64,000 nt of DNA from JASHPR01 sp963795055 (GCA_963795055.1 CAWCGJ010000018.1:363654-427653), one strand, 5' to 3'; positions 34,479-43,884 are shown, counted from the first letter of the stretch. A program made the numbers and translations. Notes: generated by a model from the letters alone, not told the origin.

Positions 34479-35449
34479 AACCGCGACGCAGAAAATTCTT
34501 GCGTCTCATGGCGGGCGCGGCGGCGCTGCCGGTGTTGCCGCGCGTTGCCAGCGCGGACGACTATCCGACGCGGCCGGTGCGCATCCTCGTCGGCTATCCG
34601 GCCGGCATTGCGCCCGACATTTTTTCGCGGATCGCAGCGCAAGGTCTGGCGGAGCGGCTCGGGCAGCAATTCATCGTCGAGAACCGGCCCGGCGCCAACA
34701 GCAATGTCGCCACCGAATTGGTGGTGCGCGCGACGCCCGACGGCTACACGCTGCTGACGATGACGGCGACCAACGCCATTAACGCCACGCTCTACGAAGG
34801 CCATCTCAGCTTCGATCTGTTGCGCGATTTGGCGCCGGTCGGCGGCCTGATGCGCTCGGCCAGCGTGATCCAGGTGACGCCGTCACTGCCGGTCAAGACG
34901 CTCGCCGAATTCATCGCCTATGCCAAGGCCAATCCCGGCAAGCTCAATTACGCCTCGGCCGGCAACGGCAGCGCCACCAATGTGGCAGGCGAGTTATTCC
35001 GTCTGATGACCGGCATCGACCTCGTGCACATCGCCTATCACTCCAATTATCTGCCCGACCTGATGAGCGGCCAGGTGCAGGCGTCGTTCAGCCCGGTGGC
35101 GCAGTCGATCGAGTTCATCAAAGCCGGCAAGCTGCGCCCACTCGCGGTGACTTCGGAAAAGCGCTTGGACGCGCTGCCGGACGTTCCCGCCGCGAACGAG
35201 ATCGTGCCGGGCTACGAGGCTTATGTGTGGGACGCCCTGGGCGCGCCGGCGAACACGCCGGCCGATGTGATCGCCAAGATCAACAAGGCGTTGAACGATG
35301 CGCTCAGCACGCCGGCGATGAAGGCGCGCTATGCCGAGCTCGGCGCCGAACCGTTCATCGTGACGCCGGCCGAGTTCGGCAAATTCCTGGTCACCGAAAC
35401 CAAGAAGTGGGGCGACGTCATCAGGGCCGCCCACATCCGCGCGGAGTGA
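34475..35449 (+). CDS. TTT (Bug family) substrate-binding protein, Tat signal, tandem paralogue
   Basis: 324-residue intact receptor, paralogue of the preceding gene. Leader MKPRRRKFLRLMAGAAALPV with RRKFLRL, maturing at ASA before DDYPTRPVRILVGYPAGIAP. Key loops FIVENRPGANSNVATELVVR, TPDGYTLLTMT, ASAGNGSATNVAGELFRLMT; C-terminus FGKFLVTETKKWGDVIRAAH. The two paralogues differ at loop positions that line the binding cleft, so they probably recognise different ligands. Coupled to the upstream gene by ATGA overlap. The VIT-family gene follows after 43 bases and may belong to the same transcript. Confidence 0.93.
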   Translation: MKPRRRKFLRLMAGAAALPVLPRVASADDYPTRPVRILVGYPAGIAPDIFSRIAAQGLAERLGQQFIVENRPGANSNVATELVVRATPDGYTLLTMTATNAINATLYEGHLSFDLLRDLAPVGGLMRSASVIQVTPSLPVKTLAEFIAYAKANPGKLNYASAGNGSATNVAGELFRLMTGIDLVHIAYHSNYLPDLMSGQVQASFSPVAQSIEFIKAGKLRPLAVTSEKRLDALPDVPAANEIVPGYEAYVWDALGAPANTPADVIAKINKALNDALSTPAMKARYAELGAEPFIVTPAEFGKFLVTETKKWGDVIRAAHIRAE

Positions 35450-35492
35450 ATTCGGACATTTCCCGAAAGGCCATTTCCAGAAAGGCTTTGGC

Positions 35493-36200
35493 ATGAACGA
35501 AGCATCGTTGTGGGCGCGGCTTAAGACCTCGCTGCAGGCTTCCGCCGGCGAAATCGTGTTCGGCATGGAGGACGGCACCGTCTCGATCTTCGGCCTGGTG
35601 TTCGGCGTCGCCGCGACCACCACCGATCAGAAGGCGGTGCTGATCGCCGGCGCTTCGGGCGCGGTTGCCGCCGCCGTATCGATGATGGCCGGCACCTATC
35701 TCGATGCCGAGACCGGTGAGGATCAGACCAAAGTGATGGCGTCGCGCATCACATCCGATCTGCAGAACGACCCAAGCGCGGTGCTCCGAGGAGTGACGCA
35801 ACGGCTGCAAGCCGTCGGCATGGCGAACGATCAGGCGGCGAGCGTCAAGAGCTTCCTCGGTTCACAGCCGGCCGTGCTGCGCGGTTTCGCCATGGCGCTC
35901 GCCATGCCGGGCGATGCCGATTCGCGGCAGAGCCCGCTGGTGCGGTCGCTATGGATGCTGCTCGCCGATTTTCTCGCCGCCGCCATCCCAATCCTGCCGT
36001 TCGGCTTTCTGCCCGTCCCGCAAGGTCGCGTGGTTTCAGGGATCGTCACGACACTCCTGCTAGTCGCGCTCGGCGTCGGCCGGGCCAAGATCGGCGGCCG
36101 TGCCATTGTCCACACAGTGTTCGAGACGGTTTCGATCGGCGTCGCCGCAGCGCTCGCCGGCGTCGGCATCGGCGTGTTCGTGTCGCATATCTTTACGTGA
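35493..36200 (+). CDS. VIT1/CCC1 family membrane protein
   Basis: 235-residue inner-membrane protein of the vacuolar-iron-transporter family, members of which move Fe2+ or Mn2+. The diagnostic first helix GEIVFGMEDGTVSIFGLVFG holds the conserved G-x-x-D-G motif, and GASGAVAAAVSMMAGTYLDA corresponds to helix 2 with the methionine-rich face. A cytosolic insert (DQTKVMASRITSDLQNDPSA) precedes the last three helices. The metal-binding glutamate-rich insert of some members is not evident, so iron transport is uncertain. ATG 35493 has a weak AAAGG site. Intact. Confidence 0.85.
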   Translation: MNEASLWARLKTSLQASAGEIVFGMEDGTVSIFGLVFGVAATTTDQKAVLIAGASGAVAAAVSMMAGTYLDAETGEDQTKVMASRITSDLQNDPSAVLRGVTQRLQAVGMANDQAASVKSFLGSQPAVLRGFAMALAMPGDADSRQSPLVRSLWMLLADFLAAAIPILPFGFLPVPQGRVVSGIVTTLLLVALGVGRAKIGGRAIVHTVFETVSIGVAAALAGVGIGVFVSHIFT

Positions 36201-36206
36201 AGTGGC

Positions 36207-36593
36207 TTAATCGCGTTTCCGCCGGCGGGCGGCCTCGCGCACGTCCGAAGGAGTCGCGCCGTAGCGACGACGGAAAGTTCGATTGAAATATGACAGGTCG
36301 CCGAAGCCGGTCGCGAAGGCAACGTCGCTGATCGGACGATCCGCAAAGCCCGGATCAATCAGCACGTGGTGGACACGAGCCAGGCGCTCGCCAAGCACGA
36401 ATTCCGAGAACGTCAAACCCTTCTTTTCGAACAGCATGCGTATGTAGCGCGGCGTGACATGATGACGTTCTGCGACGACATCGATAGTTAAATCGCTACG
36501 TCCGAGGTTCTCGATTATGTCGGCCGTAATCGCGTCCAGTCGCGCATCACCGGAAACCCGAGAACCGTGAAAATCATCCGCGCCCGCCGTCAT
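36207..36593 (-). pseudogene. AraC family regulator, DNA-binding domain only (truncated)
   Basis: 128 residues that hold the two helix-turn-helix motifs of AraC/XylS proteins: LTIDVVAERHHVTPRYIRML and ISDVAFATGFGDLSYFNRTF, closing with RRRYGATPSDVREA. Family members with this style of ending are ~320 residues with an N-terminal ligand-sensing domain; here the frame begins in the linker (GDARLDAITADIIENLGRS) and nothing upstream on the strand looks like a sensor domain. It is therefore likely a 5'-deleted regulator, although a short frame of this kind could still be translated from ATG 36593 and bind DNA. It lies head to head with the outer membrane protein gene. Confidence 0.75.
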
Positions 36594-36862
36594 CGGTGTC
36601 CCAGGTCGTTCGACAGTCGAACCTGTCTATGTTGCTCGCCGGCAACACGAGGTTCAAATCGTTCAAGACTTCCCCCCAGTCTTGGGAACTTCCGCATAGT
36701 CCAAGCCAAGTCGTTGCCATAAAGAGTAGATTTCCCATTGGGACTCGGGATTGGAAGCAAGCGGGGGTCAAGTCCGCACAGCAACGCGTCACCGGTAAGT
36801 CGCTACCATAGTGCCGCCGGCGAGCACCTCGTGAATACTGACACCTATGTGGGGGATTCGAC

Positions 36863-37669
36863 ATGAAATCGCATTGGTTCGGCGCCGCCGTCGTCGGTGC
36901 AGTTGCTCACCTGACCGCAGTCGGGGCATTCGCAGCCGACCTGCCGCCCGCACCGGTCTACACCAAGGCGCCGCCTGTCGCGGCACCCTACAGTTGGACC
37001 GGCTTTTATGTCGGCGGCAACGTAGGCGGGGCGTGGGGGACATCGGACGCAACGTCGAGCATCGGGCCTGGCTTCAACCCGGTAAATGCAGCGTTCCTAA
37101 ACGCGTTGGATTCCCCAACGTTAAAACCGAGTGGGTTCACGGGTGGACTGCAGGCCGGCTATAATTACCAAGCAGGCAATGTTGTTTTTGGAGTGGAAGC
37201 TGATTTTGATTATTTCGGACTCAGCAGGTCGTTTGCGGCAAGCGCCCCTATTCCGATAGGCGGCGGAACATTTAATGTTAGCTCGTCTGTGAAGACCGAT
37301 TGGTTATTCACAGCACGTCCCCGCATCGGCTACGCGGCAGGAAACGCCTTAGTCTATGCTACAGGCGGTCTTGCCGTGACTAACATTCGATACAAAGAGA
37401 ACTTTTTTGACACCCCTCCTTTCCCTTTCGGGGACATCGAGAGCAGCAGCGTATCTAGTACAAGGGCGGGATGGACGGTTGGTGGGGGCGTAGAATATGC
37501 ACTCTCGAACCAATGGAGCGCGAAGCTTGAATATCTCTATGCCGATTTCGGCTCGGTCAGTACGACCGGCACTGACATATTCATTGGACTACCATATACG
37601 ACTTTTGCGCATAATGTTGATCTGAGGACCAACATTGTCCGCGGGGGCATTAATTACAAACTTTATTGA
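36863..37669 (+). CDS. Outer membrane beta-barrel protein, Omp25/Omp31 (porin-like) family
   Basis: 268 residues with signal peptide MKSHWFGAAVVGAVAHLTAV ending AFA before ADLPPAP, a proline-rich lead APVYTKAPPVAAPYSWTGFY and an eight-stranded barrel: FYVGGNVGGAWGT, GGLQAGYNYQAGNVVFGVEA, KTDWLFTARPRIGYAAGNAL, GWTVGGGVEYALSNQWSAKL, EYLYADFGSV. It ends IVRGGINYKLY, with terminal tyrosine in place of the usual phenylalanine. Such proteins are surface-exposed and abundant in Rhizobiales. From about 37.08 kb on, composition is clearly poorer in GC and codon choice differs from neighbours, which suggests transfer. ATG 36863 follows GGGGG. Confidence 0.9.
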   Translation: MKSHWFGAAVVGAVAHLTAVGAFAADLPPAPVYTKAPPVAAPYSWTGFYVGGNVGGAWGTSDATSSIGPGFNPVNAAFLNALDSPTLKPSGFTGGLQAGYNYQAGNVVFGVEADFDYFGLSRSFAASAPIPIGGGTFNVSSSVKTDWLFTARPRIGYAAGNALVYATGGLAVTNIRYKENFFDTPPFPFGDIESSSVSSTRAGWTVGGGVEYALSNQWSAKLEYLYADFGSVSTTGTDIFIGLPYTTFAHNVDLRTNIVRGGINYKLY

Positions 37670-37678
37670 TCGGTCTTT

Positions 37679-37735
37679 TTGTGGAGCAGCACCAACGTAG
37701 GCGCGGCTCGGGTGGGTTTGAGCTATAAATTCCAA
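37679..37735 (+). pseudogene. Possible outer-membrane-protein C-terminal remnant
   Basis: Ten bases after the porin-like gene an open frame reads STNVGAARVGLSYKF, which is the characteristic last strand (RVGL-Y-K-F) of the same protein family, then runs on without a stop. It may be a leftover of a replaced or duplicated copy. The match is short, so this is tentative. Confidence 0.35.
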
Positions 37736-37750
37736 AATTCGTACAACGAC

Positions 37751-38914
37751 CTAACTCCACAGCATTTTGCTGGCAATCGCCGCGCCTTCGCTGAGGGCCG
37801 CAAGCTTCGCCCACACGATCGAGTCAGCGACCATCGGCTCGGTGCGCACCGCGGTGCCGAAGCCGCAATCGACGCCGGCGATCAGGCGCTCGCGGTCGAC
37901 CACTTGCGCGTAGCGACCGATGCGCTGGGCGACGAGGCGCGGGTGCTCGACGAAATTGGTCGTCGAGTCGATGACGCCGGGGATGAGGATCTTGTCGTCG
38001 GGAATTTTGATCGCCTTGAGGTCTTCCCATTCGTGGTCGTGGCGCGGATTGGCGGCCTCGATGCTGAACGCCTGCACCTTGGCCTTGAACGCGATATCGA
38101 TGATCTTGGTCACCGGCAGGTCGTGGGTGTGCGGGCCCTCGTAATTGCCCCAGCAGATGTGCAGCCGCATGCGGTCGGCGGGCAGCCCCTCAATCGCGGC
38201 GTTGAGTGCCGCAATATTGCGCTCGGCGATTTTTGAGCGGAATTCGTCGTCGCTGAGATGGCGGTACTGGTTGTTGCGCGCCGAGCCAAGGTCGGGCGCG
38301 TCGATCTGCAGCACGAAGCCGGCCTCGACGATGGCGCGGTATTCGACCTTGAGCACGTCGGCGAGCGCGGCGACATAAGCCTCCTCGGTCGGATAATGCA
38401 GGTTGATGATGAAGCGCGTCAGAATTCCCGGCGACGGCGCGGTCATGAACACTTCGGCCGGCTTTGATTTCGCCGCCGCGGTTTTGAGATGCGCCAGATC
38501 GCGGTCGAGCGCGGAGCGGTCCTCATAGCGCAAGTCGCCGACGCAGCCGGGAAACGGCATCGCCGAGAAATTGCTGCGCTGGCGGGCGAAGTCCGGAAAC
38601 GCCAGCAGATCGCGGCCGATCATGATGTCGCGGCCCTTTTCCGCCGCGCGCGGGTCCGTCTCGATTCCGCTGACCCGGTGGCGGATATAGGTCGTATAGG
38701 ACGGCTTGCTCATCTCGCCGTCCGAAACCACGTCGATGCCGGCCGCGACCTGCTGCGCGACGATGTCGTCGACCGCTTTGACCACCTCGGCCTCGAAAGC
38801 GTCCGCCGCGATCGCCTCGCCCTTCTCGCGGCGCAGAATAAGGTCGATCAGCGGCTTCGGCCGCGGCAGGCTGCCGGTATGGGTGGTGAGGATGCGGTCG
38901 GTCGAGGTCTTCAT
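37751..38914 (-). CDS. Cobalamin-independent methionine synthase (MetE C-domain)-like protein
   Basis: 387-residue zinc TIM barrel related to the catalytic domain of MetE and to epoxyalkane:CoM transferase. Start RILTTHTGSLPRPKPLIDLI is diagnostic; VDDIVAQQVAAGIDVVSDGE follows; zinc ligands are expected in LHICWGNYEGPHTHD (His and Cys) and in GVDCGFGTAV (Cys), with FSIEAANPRHDHEWEDLK between. Stand-alone proteins of this size transfer methyl or alkyl groups between thiols, and are often found in catabolic clusters in place of true methionine synthesis. ATG 38914 with GGAG. Divergent from the cyclase gene by 85 bases. Intact. Confidence 0.9.
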   Translation of the reverse strand: MKTSTDRILTTHTGSLPRPKPLIDLILRREKGEAIAADAFEAEVVKAVDDIVAQQVAAGIDVVSDGEMSKPSYTTYIRHRVSGIETDPRAAEKGRDIMIGRDLLAFPDFARQRSNFSAMPFPGCVGDLRYEDRSALDRDLAHLKTAAAKSKPAEVFMTAPSPGILTRFIINLHYPTEEAYVAALADVLKVEYRAIVEAGFVLQIDAPDLGSARNNQYRHLSDDEFRSKIAERNIAALNAAIEGLPADRMRLHICWGNYEGPHTHDLPVTKIIDIAFKAKVQAFSIEAANPRHDHEWEDLKAIKIPDDKILIPGVIDSTTNFVEHPRLVAQRIGRYAQVVDRERLIAGVDCGFGTAVRTEPMVADSIVWAKLAALSEGAAIASKMLWS

Positions 38915-38999
38915 GCGCGTGCTCCGGCGTGGCGTTGTCGCGGTCTCAAGGGGCGGATAGTGTTCGCCCAAAGCCGGAGCGGCAAGGGAGAGAAATGCA

Positions 39000-39686
39000 A
39001 TGCGGATCGTCGATTTGAGCCGGGAGCTTTATCACCGCACGCCGTCCTATCCGGGGCAGCCGCCCATCATCCACGGCATCTGGAAGACCCACGAGGAGGC
39101 GTTCGCCGAATCCGGCAACGTCCAGGGCAACAGCGTGATGTTCTTCTCCATGCCCGACCACGGCGGCACCCATATCGACGCACCGCGGCATTTCGGCAAG
39201 AGCGGCACGCCGATCAACGAATACCCGCTGGAGAACTGCATCGTCCAAGGCATTTGCATCGATCTGCGCCACATCAAGCCGCGCGCGGAAATCACGCCGG
39301 CCGATCTTGAAGCGGCGGTGAAACAGGCCGGCGTGCCGATCCCGAAAAAGGGCACGGTGCTGTTGTGCACCGGCCATCACGCCCGCACCTTCCCGACCGC
39401 GGCCTATGCGACCGACAATCCCGGCGTCAATGTCGCCGCGACCGAATGGCTGGCGCAGCAGGGCATCGTGCATTTCGGCATCGACTCGATGCGGCCGGGG
39501 CCGGAGGGCAAGGTCAATTCGCTGGTGCACAAAGCCTGCCTCGAGCTCGACATCACCCATATCGAGAGCCTGTGCAATCTGGAAGCGCTGCTCGGCCAGG
39601 GCGAATTCCAGTTCATCGGCCTGCCGCTGAAATGGCGCGAAGGCACCGGCTCGCCGATCCGCGCGGTCGCGGTGTTCGACAACTAG
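39000..39686 (+). CDS. Cyclase family protein (kynurenine-formamidase type)
   Basis: 228-residue metal-dependent hydrolase of the cyclase family with the canonical motif: PDHGGTHIDAPRHF gives H-G-G-T-H-x-D. It begins MRIVDLSRELYHRTPSYPGQ, has VLLCTGHHARTF and ATEWLAQQGIVHFGIDSMRP, and ends EGTGSPIRAVAVFDN, all typical of arylformamidase-like proteins that open formamides, lactones or isatin. Much shorter than the other cyclase at 16035, with which it shares only the fold. Followed after 155 bases, which hold a palindromic repeat, by the TPP enzyme on the same strand. Intact. Confidence 0.92.
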   Translation: MRIVDLSRELYHRTPSYPGQPPIIHGIWKTHEEAFAESGNVQGNSVMFFSMPDHGGTHIDAPRHFGKSGTPINEYPLENCIVQGICIDLRHIKPRAEITPADLEAAVKQAGVPIPKKGTVLLCTGHHARTFPTAAYATDNPGVNVAATEWLAQQGIVHFGIDSMRPGPEGKVNSLVHKACLELDITHIESLCNLEALLGQGEFQFIGLPLKWREGTGSPIRAVAVFDN

Positions 39687-39689
39687 ATT

Positions 39690-39820
39690 TTCGTTTCCGG
39701 ATGCGGTGCAGCACGAAGTGGTGCACCGCTGATCCGGGATCGTCCAGGCTCGACGTTTGTACGATCCCGGGTCTGCAGCGCATCACTCCGCTCGCTTCAT
39801 GCTGCGCAGCGCCCGGGAAA
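39690..39820. repeat. Dispersed palindromic repeat between cyclase and TPP enzyme
   Basis: Contains GTGCAGCACGAAGTGGTGCA, the pair GATCCGGGATCGT / ACGATCCCGGGTC as inverted arms, and GCATCACTCCGCTCGCTTCA. Repeats of this wording are common between genes in Bradyrhizobium-type chromosomes. It may form an RNA hairpin between the two co-directional genes. Confidence 0.7.
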
Positions 39821-39841
39821 AGCTCTGAAGGAAACGACCCC

Positions 39842-41539
39842 ATGCAAATCGGCCACAACCGCAAAATGACCGGCGCGCAATGCCTCGCCGACATGCTCAA
39901 GGGCTACGGCGTCACCCACGTGTTTCACGTGCCCGCCGTGCTGCGCACCACCTATGCCGAGATGGAGCGGCGCACCGACATCAAGCGGCTGCATGTGCAC
40001 GGCGAGAAGGCCGCCGCCTATATGGCGGACGGCTATGCGCGCGCCTCGGGCAAGCCGGGCATCTGCATGGCGCAGGTGATCGGCGCGCTCAATCTCGCCG
40101 CCGGCCTGCGCGACGCCTGGCTCGCGCATTCGCCGGTCATCGCCATGACCGGCGGCCGCGAGCCGAAGACAAAATTCCGCAAGGTCTATCAGGAGATCGA
40201 CGACATGCCGGCGTTCGAGCCGGTGACCAAATTCAACGCCACGGTCGACGACGTGGCGCGCTTTCCCGACATGGTGCGGCAGGCGTTTCGCGCCGCGGTG
40301 ACCGGCTGTCCGGGACCGGTGCATCTGCAATTTCGCGGCAACGAGGGACAGATCGACGCCGAAGAAGCCGACATGGAGCCGCTGTGTCGAGCCGCAATTC
40401 GCCCGCGTGCCGGCGTTCCGTCCGGAGCCGGACGAGGCGAGCGTGCGCGCGGCGCTGAAAATTCTGCAAGACGCCGCGCGGCCGGTGATCGTCGCCGGCG
40501 GCGGCGTGCGCGCTTCGGGCGCGGCGGCCGAACTCGTCGCGCTCGCCGAGGCGCTGCAAATTCCGGTCGCCACCTCGCTCAACGGCAAGGATTCGATTCC
40601 CGGCAATCATCCGCTCGTCGGTCGGCGTCGTCGGCACCTATTCGCGCGAGAGCGCCAACCGCGTCGTCAACGCCGCCGATCTCGTCTGCTTCATCGGCAC
40701 CGAGACCGGCGGCATGACCACGCATTTCTGGGCGGTGCCGAAGATCGGCACGCCGGCGATCCAGATCGACATCGACCCGGAAGCGCTCGGCCGCAATTAT
40801 CCGCTCGCGGCCGCGCGTCAACGGCGACGCCAAGGTGACGCTTGCGCGCATGCTCGAAGCTCGCCGACCGCGCCAGCGCGGCCAAGCGCAAGGCCTGGAT
40901 CGGCGGAGGCGCAAAGAATCTGCGGCGAGTGGCGCGACAAATACCAAGCCGCGCTCGAATCCGACGCCGTGCCGATCCGGCCGGAGCGGCTCTGCCACGA
41001 GCTGACGCAGCACGTGCCCGACGACGCCATCGTCGTCGTCGATACCGGCCATGCCGGCATGTGGATGGGCGGCATGTTCGATCTGACATCGCCGCGGCAG
41101 AGCTATATGCGCAGCGCCGGCCATCTCGGCTGGGCGTTCCCGGCCGGCCTCGGCGCCAAATGCGCCTGCCCCGAGCGGCCGGTCGTCACCTTCACCGGCG
41201 ACGCCGGGTTTCTGGTATCACATCGCCGAGGTCGAGACCGCGGCGCGCTGGAACATCAACGCGGTCACCGTCGTCAACAACAATGGCGGCGGCAATCAGT
41301 CCAAGCGCGGCTTCGATCGCGTCTATGGCGGCAAGCAGACCGACAAGGCGCGCGAATTGTGGACTTTCAGCAAAGTCAATTTCGCCCGCCTCGCCGAGGA
41401 CATGGGCGCGCTCGGCATCCGCGTCGAAAGCGCCTCGGCGTTTCCGGCGGCGCTGGCGCAGGCGCTCGCCGCCAATCGTCCCGCCGTCATCGACGTCGTC
41501 ACCGACATCGAGGCGCTGGCGCCGACCGCTGTCGCGTAG
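39842..41539 (+). CDS. Thiamine-pyrophosphate enzyme, acetolactate-synthase-like (frameshifted)
   Basis: About 565 residues with the three domains of acetohydroxyacid-synthase-like enzymes. PYR domain: MTGAQCLADMLKGYGVTHVF and the catalytic glutamate in LHVHGEKAAAYMADGYARAS. Central domain: AARPVIVAGGGVRASGAAAE. PP domain: GHLGWAFPAGLGAKCACPER, then the TPP motif beginning TFTGDAGF and continuing after a switch with AARWNINAVTVVNNNGGGNQ. Ends NRPAVIDVVTDIEALAP. Switches near 40386, 40622, 40815, 40860 and 41214. The family forms or splits C-C bonds next to a keto group (acetolactate, oxalyl-CoA, sulfopyruvate, benzoylformate); the exact reaction is not clear. It begins 155 bases after the cyclase. 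Confidence 0.85.
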
Positions 41540-41614
41540 TGCCGTAGCGTTCCCAGACCAAATCAGTTCAAATGCGGCCGATTTCGTACAGTCAAGAGTG
41601 ACACGTGGCCATTC

Positions 41615-41634
41615 CGGTCACGAACGGTCACGAA
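41615..41634. promoter_or_regulatory. Tandem 10-mer repeat upstream of hybrid kinase
   Basis: CGGTCACGAA occurs twice back to back, and a GTGAC half-site lies 16 bases upstream (41598-41602), so the sequence also offers an inverted GTGAC/GTCAC pair. A 10-base period places both copies on one helix face. It lies about 90 bases before the kinase ATG and is a candidate operator. Confidence 0.5.
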
Positions 41635-41721
41635 ATTGCAATCGAAGGCGTCACGCTGCCTCGTTCGCGCCCGAGAAATATGGAAAACTAACGGCGTTAA
41701 CGGTCGCACTATTCGCACCCG

Positions 41722-43871
41722 ATGAGCACGGCACGGGAATCGGCAGTTCGTCTGCTGAAACTGATGATGGTCGCGTCGCTGGTTCTGCCGGCGGCGCTGT
41801 TCGTCTATGCGTCGTGGGTCAGCTATCGCGACATTCATGCCGCCGCCGACGAGCGCATCGAGCGTTCGCTCGACGTGCAGCAGGAACAGGCGCTGAAAGT
41901 GTTCGAGACCGTCGACCGCACCTTTGCCGAGGTCGACGAAGTCGTGCGCGGCATGTCGGACGACCAGATCCGTGCCGCGCAGCCGCGGCTGCATCCCCGC
42001 CTCGCGCAGCATCGCCGGGGTGATGCCGCAGGTGCAAGCCATCGTGCTTGATCGGCCGCGACGGCCGGCCGCTGGCGTCGAGCGCGCTCGAAGCGGTCAA
42101 GACCGGCGTCAATTTCGCCGACCGCGATTACTTCAAGGCCCAGACCGACAAGCGACGCCGGCACCTATGTCAGCGACGTGCGCACGCCGAAATTGGCAAG
42201 CGTCGGCAGCGATTTCTTCGATCTGTCGCGGCGTCTCGCCGCGCCGGACGGATCTTTCAGACGGCGTGATCGCGGTGGCGGTGCGGCCGAGATATTTCGA
42301 GGATTTTTATACGCTGGTCGGCCAGACGCCCGGCAGCGTTCTACGCCTTGGTCCGCGCCGACGGCGCCATCCTGGCGCGCTATCCGTGCCCGCATCGACC
42401 GCTCGCAGCGGTTGAGCCCGGCCAGCGCGCTGCGCATGGCCATCGAGCACGGCGTCACCCACGGCACTGTTCACCGTCAATTCCGAGGTCGACGGCGTGC
42501 CCCGGCGCATCGGCTTTCGCAAGCTTGCCGGCTATCCGGTCTACGCGCTCGCCGGCACCAGCATCGCGGCGATCAGCCACGAATGGCTGTCGCACGATCG
42601 GCGCGCACCTGATCTTCGGCTTGCCGGCGACGCTCTTGCTGTTCGCCGTGCTGTGGTTCGCGCTGCGCCGCACCCAGCGCCTGCACGACGAAGCCGAGCG
42701 CCGCGAAATGGCCGAAGGCGCGCTGCACCAGGCGCAGCAGCTGCAAGCCATCGGCCAATTGACCGGCGGCGTCGCGCACGACTTCAACAATCTGTTGATG
42801 ATCGTCAGCGGCAGCGTGCAGCGGCTGCGCCGGCACATCAACGACGAGAAGCAGACCCACCTGCTCGACGCGATCACCACTGCGACGCAGCGCGGCGAGA
42901 GCCTGACGCGGCAATTGCTGACATTCTCGCGCCGCCAGACGCTGCAGCCGAGCGTCATCGATCTCGCCGAGCAGCTGCCCGAGATCAAGGACATGCTCAG
43001 CCGCTCGCTGCGCGGCGATATCGAGATCCGCGTCGGCGTGCCGCGGCGACCCTGCACCGTGAAGATCGATCCGAGCGAGTTCGAGCTGGCGCTGCTCAAT
43101 CTCGCCTTCAATGCTCGCGACGCCATGCCGTCCGGCGGCACGCTGACCATCACCGCCAAGCCGGTCGTGATGCGCGGCAAGGCCAGCGAAGAAGGCCTTG
43201 CGCGGCGAATTCGTCGCCATCCGCGTCGCCGACACCGGATCGGGCATTCCGGCCGACGTGCTGCCGCGGGTGTTCGAGCCGTTCTTCACCACCAAGGACA
43301 TCGGCAAGGGCACCGGCCTCGGGCTTGAGCCAGGTCTATGGCTTCGCCCGGCAATCCGGCGGCGCCGCCACCATCGCCACCTCGGCGCGGCGCGGCACCG
43401 CCGTGACGCTGTTCCTGCCGCGGACCTGGGAAGCCCGGCAGCCGCCGCAGGAGCAAATCCGCCGTCGTGCGCGCGACGCCGCCGCCGGCACCGTGCTCCT
43501 GGTCGAAGACAATGCGGAAGTCGCCGAGGTCGGCAAAGCCTATTTCGAAGAGCTCGGCTACATGGTCAAACAGGCCACGAGCGCGCAGGCCGGCCTCGAT
43601 CTCGTCGAGAGCGAGCGCGACATCGATGTCGTGTTCTCCGACATATTGATGCCCGGCGGCATGAACGGCCTCGAACTCGCCGACGCCATCCGCCGGCGCT
43701 TTCCGCACATCGCCGTGCTGCTTGACCACAGGCTACAGTTCGAGCGCGCAGGACGCCGTGCGCCAGGGTTTCGCCGTGCTGCAAAAGCCCTACGACCTCG
43801 CCGCACTCGACCGCGCGTTGCGCGAAGCACAGCGGGCGGAAGCGCCGGCACCGCAGCCGGCGGTGGGCTGA
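41722..43871 (+). CDS. Hybrid sensor histidine kinase with periplasmic sensor and receiver domain (frameshifted)
   Basis: About 715 residues. TM1 (LMMVASLVLPAALFVYASWV) is followed by a periplasmic sensor of PDC/dCache type (VNFADRDYFKAQTDK, SVGSDFFDLSRR), TM2 (LIFGLPATLLLFAVLWFALR), then the kinase core: H-box QLTGGVAHDFNNLLMIVSGS, N-box LNLAFNARDAMPSGGTLTIT, G1 RVADTGSGIPADVLPRVFEP, F-box FFTTKDIGKGTGLG, and a C-terminal receiver GTVLLVEDNAEVAEVGKAYF with phospho-Asp in VVFSDILMPGGMNGLELADA. Ends LQKPYDLAALDRALREAQ. The periplasmic part has the most switches (41998-42480), with others near 42607, 43200, 43325 and 43725. It likely passes phosphate from its own receiver to an unlinked partner. 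Tandem 10-mers lie in its promoter. Confidence 0.88.
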
Positions 43872-43884
43872 CCCCAAACACGAT

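Noticed and set aside
36690..36810. Possible cobalamin-type riboswitch before the porin gene (text such as GGGGGTCAAGTCCGCACAGC)
   Set aside because: Some words recall B12 riboswitch boxes, but the conserved B12-box order and pairing partners are not present, and the downstream gene is an ordinary porin.
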